A stretch of DNA of 8,156 nucleotides from an uncultured Lachnospiraceae bacterium (GTDB lineage Bacteria; Bacillota; Clostridia; Lachnospirales; Lachnospiraceae). The notes under the pieces were generated by a model. It had not been told where the DNA came from. It saw nothing but the letters and a program-made list of their open reading frames with translations, and did no database searches. Location: positions 1-8,156 of the forward strand of contig CAJTOW010000149.1 in NCBI GenBank assembly GCA_910577655.1. The letters run 5' to 3'. The first letter of the stretch is position 1, and each line of letters begins with the position of its first letter. A program made the position numbers and the translations under genes. Positions 5,671 through 8,156 of this stretch are shown piece after piece.

Positions 5671-5976
5671 CTATATTGAAATCCAAAATCTTTGAATAAT
5701 ACCACTTTTACTTAATCCTGCTGTATCAACAATTTCGTTTTCTATCACTCCGCCGTTTTTGATAATCGTCCTTTGCGAAGCTACATTTTCCTTATCGCAG
5801 GTCAATAAAACCTTGCATTCTCCAAACTCACGACAAAAGGGTAAAACCAATCCCAGCATTTCAGACGCATAACCTTTTCGTCTTTCTGACGGACGAACAC
5901 TATATCCAATATTACCTCCAAAATTTTTGAGAAAATCCGATAATGGGTGTCGAAAATCAATTATACCAACATCAAT
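5671..5976 (-). pseudogene. GNAT acetyltransferase, C-terminal remnant
   Basis: The open frame gives about 100 residues that match the C-terminal two thirds of a GNAT N-acetyltransferase: IIDFRHPLSDFL, then the beta-strand IGYSV and the acetyl-CoA loop RPSERRKGYASEML, then LLTCDKENVASQRTIIKNGG and a closing IIQRFWI. An in-frame TGA (5977-5979) precedes it. The first part of the domain is missing, and the 55 bases up to the next gene do not restore it in any frame. The first in-frame ATG (5859) lies after the acetyl-CoA loop and has no ribosome site. It is therefore probably non-functional. Confidence 0.75.
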
Positions 5977-6032
5977 TCACACATCACATTCATCCTCACA
6001 AATTTATGGAAAACTTATAACCACATAGCCCG

Positions 6033-6620
6033 TTACAATTTCTTTACAATTTCGATTGCGGAGACAATTAAATCATATCGGATATTCTTTTGCGTATTCC
6101 AATTTCGGGAATCCCACTCCTCACCGCTTACATCATCACCGGCATATAATAACTGGGCAAGCGGAATATTGTAATACTGGGACACCGCAAAAAAGGCTGC
6201 CGCTTCCATTTCTACAGTTATACATCCCTCGTTTCGCCTTAATTCAACCATATCAGGAGTTTCTCTGTATATAGCATCATTTGTCCATGTTTTCCCGGTT
6301 GTAAATGGAATCCCCATTTGCTCCAGAGAAGAAACAACAGTCTGAACCGTTTCTTTATGGCATTCCACTTCACGGGATGGCTCCAAATAATGATAGGATG
6401 TCCCCTCATCTCTAACCGCAGAAACAGGGATAATAGCATGAAGTTCTTCGATCGCTACAGCTGCACCCGGCGCACCACAAAATGCCATTGTAATGCAAAG
6501 CTTATCTGTACCATATTTATATTCATAAACCGGTATATCAAGCACTTCTGAATTAAGATAGCCAATGACAGGAAGATTGTTTTCCGAAACAAACTGTTCC
6601 AGTTCCTTTTTGAATTTTGG
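6033..6620 (-). pseudogene. Nucleoside phosphorylase (PNP/UDP family), truncated and internally deleted
   Basis: The frame reads as a purine/uridine phosphorylase-like protein: FCGAPGAAVAIEELHA, then PVSAVRDEGTSYHYLEPSRE, TWTNDAIYRETPDM, the nucleoside-binding VEMEAAAFFAVSQY, and YAGDDVSGEEWDSR with a likely catalytic Asp. Two lesions are seen. The frame is closed by TGA (6621-6623) before the N-terminal part of about 40 residues. Between ELHA and IIPVSA, about two dozen residues usually present (the glycine-rich CGGAGVL segment of the phosphate/ribose site) are absent, in frame. The longest start-codon frame begins at GTG 6545 without a ribosome site. It was probably once an intact enzyme of about 250 residues. 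Lesion sizes are from memory of the family. Confidence 0.75.
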
Positions 6621-6668
6621 TCAGTACCATTTTTACAAAGTTAGTATAAACTAAGTCATGCGCCAAAT

Positions 6669-6696
6669 ATAATGGAAAGTAGAAACTTTCCATTAT
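6669..6696. repeat. Perfect 12-base inverted repeat downstream of tetR
   Basis: ATAATGGAAAGT (6669-6680) and ACTTTCCATTAT (6685-6696) are separated by AGAA. It lies 64 bases after the tetR stop and has no T run on either side, so it may be an mRNA 3' stabiliser, an operator or an old element end. Confidence 0.6.
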
Positions 6697-6760
6697 CAAA
6701 TCTGATGGAACATCAGCCGTTCGATCAGCATAAATGATAGAACAGATTGCCCTGATGAGT

Positions 6761-7387
6761 TTATTCGTTTTGTTGCCCCATAATTTTCATCCACCCGGCA
6801 GTATAGAAAGCTCTCATTTCTTTCAGATAATGCTTTGCTTCTTCAAGCGGCATTTCATGTATAATCAGCTCAAAAAATGTGTTGAACATTCCTGTAATCA
6901 AGATATGCTCCAACCGTTCATCAATGGGCGGCGCAGGTCTGCCCAACTGTTCAAGAACCGCTAAATAATCATGGGTTCCCTTTGTTTCGATTTCCACCAT
7001 TTCATCAATCAGTTTTGAAAAACGTGTTCCCTCCGAACAGCAAAGTATGAGCTTAAATTCATGCAAGTGTTCATAGGCGTACAAGAGCATTTCATACATA
7101 TACACGCCGGAAGTAGAGGTAAGATTGTCGGGCTGTTCCTCTGGGGGGATTTCTGCAAATTCTTTTTGAGCCTTGCAAAAAAGTTCCAATAAGAAATTGT
7201 AGTGTTCGCCTACCAGTGCTTCAAATAAATCCTCCTTGCTGTTATAGTAGCCATAAAACGCGCCTGTCGTTACCCCCGCCGTTTTGACAATATTCCGCAG
7301 GGAAGCAGACTTATAGCCTTTTTCAAGAAATTCCTCCATGGCGGCTGAATGGATTAAATGTAGTGTTGTCTGCTCTGCTTCGCTCAT
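6761..7387 (-). CDS. TetR/AcrR-family transcriptional regulator
   Basis: This is a dimeric one-component repressor of 208 residues, normal for the family. The N-terminal HTH domain (about 8-55) has SLRNIVKTAGVTTGAFYGYY, followed by NSKEDLF. The remaining all-helical part is the ligand-binding and dimerisation domain, ending with a MNTFF-like hydrophobic helix and a final amphipathic helix. GGGAGGTGA lies just before the ATG. A promoter and a palindromic site lie directly upstream, which indicates autoregulation. No transporter or enzyme typical of a TetR target remains in the window. Downstream lie only pseudogenes, so its original target may have been lost or may lie elsewhere. Confidence 0.92.
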   Translation of the reverse strand: MSEAEQTTLHLIHSAAMEEFLEKGYKSASLRNIVKTAGVTTGAFYGYYNSKEDLFEALVGEHYNFLLELFCKAQKEFAEIPPEEQPDNLTSTSGVYMYEMLLYAYEHLHEFKLILCCSEGTRFSKLIDEMVEIETKGTHDYLAVLEQLGRPAPPIDERLEHILITGMFNTFFELIIHEMPLEEAKHYLKEMRAFYTAGWMKIMGQQNE

Positions 7388-7402
7388 TTTCTCACCTCCC
7401 TG

Positions 7403-7434
7403 TATATAACGATGTTATATATCACTGTTATATG
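7403..7434 (-). promoter_or_regulatory. TetR-type operator
   Basis: TATATAAC (7403-7410) and GTTATATA (7414-7421) form a perfect 8-base palindrome with a 3-base spacer. A further half-site, GTTATATG, lies at 7427-7434, so GTTATAT repeats at 13-base spacing. The site covers the tetR -10 region and start of transcription, consistent with autorepression. The binding protein is inferred. Confidence 0.7.
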
Positions 7435-7460
7435 ATACTGCAAATCAGAGAATTTGTCAA
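7432..7460 (-). promoter_or_regulatory. Promoter of tetR
   Basis: On the minus strand, TTGACA (7460-7455) is a consensus -35, followed by a 17-base spacer and TATCAT (7437-7432) as -10, one mismatch from consensus. The leader to the ATG is about 40 bases. Confidence 0.8.
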
Positions 7461-7620
7461 TGGCACAAAAAAATTTTTGCTGATTTATTCTGTGGCATTG
7501 GCATTTCCAAAATTTCCCCGTATTAAGAAACAAGGAAAACTTTTTGAATAATTTCTCTCAAAACTCCGTCAAAAACGCCCTGTGCGGTGTTGTAGGTAGT
7601 GAGAGGAATTATCAGAGGGT

Positions 7621-7711
7621 TTGGGATTCTTCCCAACAAGCAAAATCTGTCCGGCAAGCCATAGCGCGGACGGGCAGATTTACGGAAGTGGGTACCCGCT
7701 TCCTATGCTTG
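7621..7711 (+). promoter_or_regulatory. Structured leader upstream of the TnpW-like gene
   Basis: Several stems can form: TTGGGA-TTCT-TCCCAA (7621-7636); AAATCTG (7643-7649) with CAGATTT (7675-7681); CAAGCCATAG (7655-7664) with CTATGCTTG (7703-7711, one bulge); and the near-palindrome GGAAGTGGGTACCCGCTTCC (7684-7703). The second and third stems cross and exclude each other, as in an attenuator, but there is no T run. The rest of the gap between tetR and this leader (7461-7620) holds nothing else that I can support. Confidence 0.5.
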
Positions 7712-7756
7712 CTCCGAATCTTATCACTTAGAAAATACGGAAAGGAAGGGAAAAGA

Positions 7757-7957
7757 ATGGATTGGGAACTGGAAATCAAGGACAGCGGCTATCTGCCGGA
7801 AAAAGGGAAACCGACAGAGGAAACCGTCTGCTACAAAATCGGCGGCACATACTATGAAGTGTCTACCTCCTGCGGCGGCTCGGAACGGCTCCGCGACAAG
7901 ATGATACGGCTCATAAAATCAGAAACCGTCAAACCGCCCAATGACAAACAGGGATAA
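7757..7957 (+). CDS. tnpW: TnpW-like transposon-encoded small protein
   Basis: The product has 66 residues. Its core (about 24-55), VCYKIGGTYYEVSTSCGG then a helix LRDKMIRLIKSE, resembles the short TnpW proteins of clostridial mobile elements, with the typical YKIGGTxYEV strand pair. The role of this family is not established. GGAAGGG (7744-7750) lies 6 bases before the ATG. A longer frame starting at 7544 would translate the hairpin region and is unlikely. It lies directly upstream of a serine recombinase start, the usual place for such genes. The family call is from pattern memory. Confidence 0.65.
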   Translation: MDWELEIKDSGYLPEKGKPTEETVCYKIGGTYYEVSTSCGGSERLRDKMIRLIKSETVKPPNDKQG

Positions 7958-7997
7958 GCGCGCTATAATTAGGTTAGCACATACTGTTTGTCGGGCG
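7935..7997 (+). promoter_or_regulatory. Bulged 14-base inverted repeat enclosing the recombinase promoter
   Basis: CGCCC-(AAT)-GACAAACAG (7935-7951) pairs with CTGTTTGTC-GGGCG (7984-7997), with three bulged bases. The left arm includes the -35 and the end of tnpW; the right arm is in the 5' leader. It could be an operator with looping or an RNA stem from read-through transcripts. Confidence 0.6.
7941..7969 (+). promoter_or_regulatory. Promoter of the serine recombinase gene
   Basis: ATGACA (7941-7946, one mismatch), a 17-base spacer, and consensus TATAAT (7964-7969). The -35 lies inside the 3' end of the TnpW-like gene. Confidence 0.65.
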
Positions 7998-8018
7998 TTC
8001 ATTACAGGAGGAATGAAC
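7997..8018 (+). promoter_or_regulatory. Ribosome binding site displayed in a hairpin loop
   Basis: GTTCATT (7997-8003) and AATGAAC (8012-8018) are perfect 7-base arms around ACAGGAGG. The AGGAGG (8006-8011) is thus in the loop, 9 bases before the recombinase ATG. A two-codon ATG frame (8013) also lies inside. Confidence 0.55.
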
Positions 8019-8020
8019 AT

Positions 8021-8143
8021 ATGACAGCAAATACATATAAGCCCGGACAGATAACAGCATTATACGCCCGTCTTTCGCAGGAAGATACGTTAGAGGGCGA
8101 CAGCAACAGCATTGTGAACCAAGATGCCATTTGTCAAGGATAG
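8021..8143 (+). pseudogene. Large serine recombinase (TnpX/Tn4451-like), N-terminal fragment
   Basis: The 40-residue product begins as a large serine recombinase: ITALYARLSQEDTLEGDSNSI with the catalytic pair Arg17 and Ser19 in the YxRxS motif. Intact relatives have several hundred residues and continue after NQ with a Lys-rich helix. Here, after CAA (8122), the sequence departs and meets TAG at 8141-8143, 13 bases before the window end. Catalysis is impossible from this fragment. It may be a real deletion or insertion junction, or a chimeric assembly end, since mobile elements are repeated in genomes. Confidence 0.75.
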
Positions 8144-8156
8144 TTTCTCCGAAAAT

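Noticed and set aside
7544..7756. N-terminal extension of the TnpW-like protein
   Set aside because: The extension translates a hairpin-rich leader, has no ribosome site, and the ATG at 7757 has a good one.

Overview
The window looks like chromosomal DNA from an anaerobic gut Firmicute, most likely a clostridium of the Lachnospiraceae type. The reasons are strong AGGAGG-type ribosome binding sites, a clostridial-style small heat-shock protein with a CIRCE-like operator, a clostridial pyridoxamine kinase, and a Tn4451/TnpX-like large serine recombinase start preceded by a TnpW-like small protein. The genus assignment is inference.

Left part (about 1-5065), moderate GC, ordinary housekeeping and accessory genes. 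An Hsp20 gene (260-709) has a promoter overlapped by a half-degenerate CIRCE and a clear terminator. A gene-free stretch (768-1200) holds two tandem copies of a roughly 135-bp structured repeat. A pyridoxamine kinase (minus) and an unrecognised beta-propeller-like protein (minus) follow. A divergent region then carries a third, partial copy of the same repeat and a textbook promoter/operator for a MarR regulator. The MarR gene is followed by a TauE/SafE-family exporter, and the gap between them is filled by an imperfect hairpin of about 104 nt. A low-molecular-weight protein-tyrosine phosphatase (minus) lies convergent to the exporter, with a repeat remnant between them.

Middle part (about 5066-6760), visibly more AT-rich and degraded. 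It has an orphan rho-independent terminator, a small acidic protein of unknown function, the C-terminal part of a GNAT acetyltransferase, and a nucleoside phosphorylase gene that lacks its N terminus and appears to have an internal in-frame deletion. All are on the minus strand. This looks like a decaying acquired segment.

Right part (about 6761-8156). A complete TetR-family regulator (minus) has its own promoter and a palindromic operator. Divergently from it comes a structured leader, then a TnpW-like gene, then a serine recombinase start that runs into a stop after 40 codons, 13 bases before the window end. This is probably the edge of a TnpX-type mobile element, cut by a rearrangement or an assembly junction.

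The observations most worth a second look are the tandem structured repeat with compensatory changes between copies, the long hairpin between marR and the exporter, and the inverted-repeat and ribosome-binding-site hairpins that enclose the recombinase promoter. None of the protein genes forms a new system that I can support from sequence alone.
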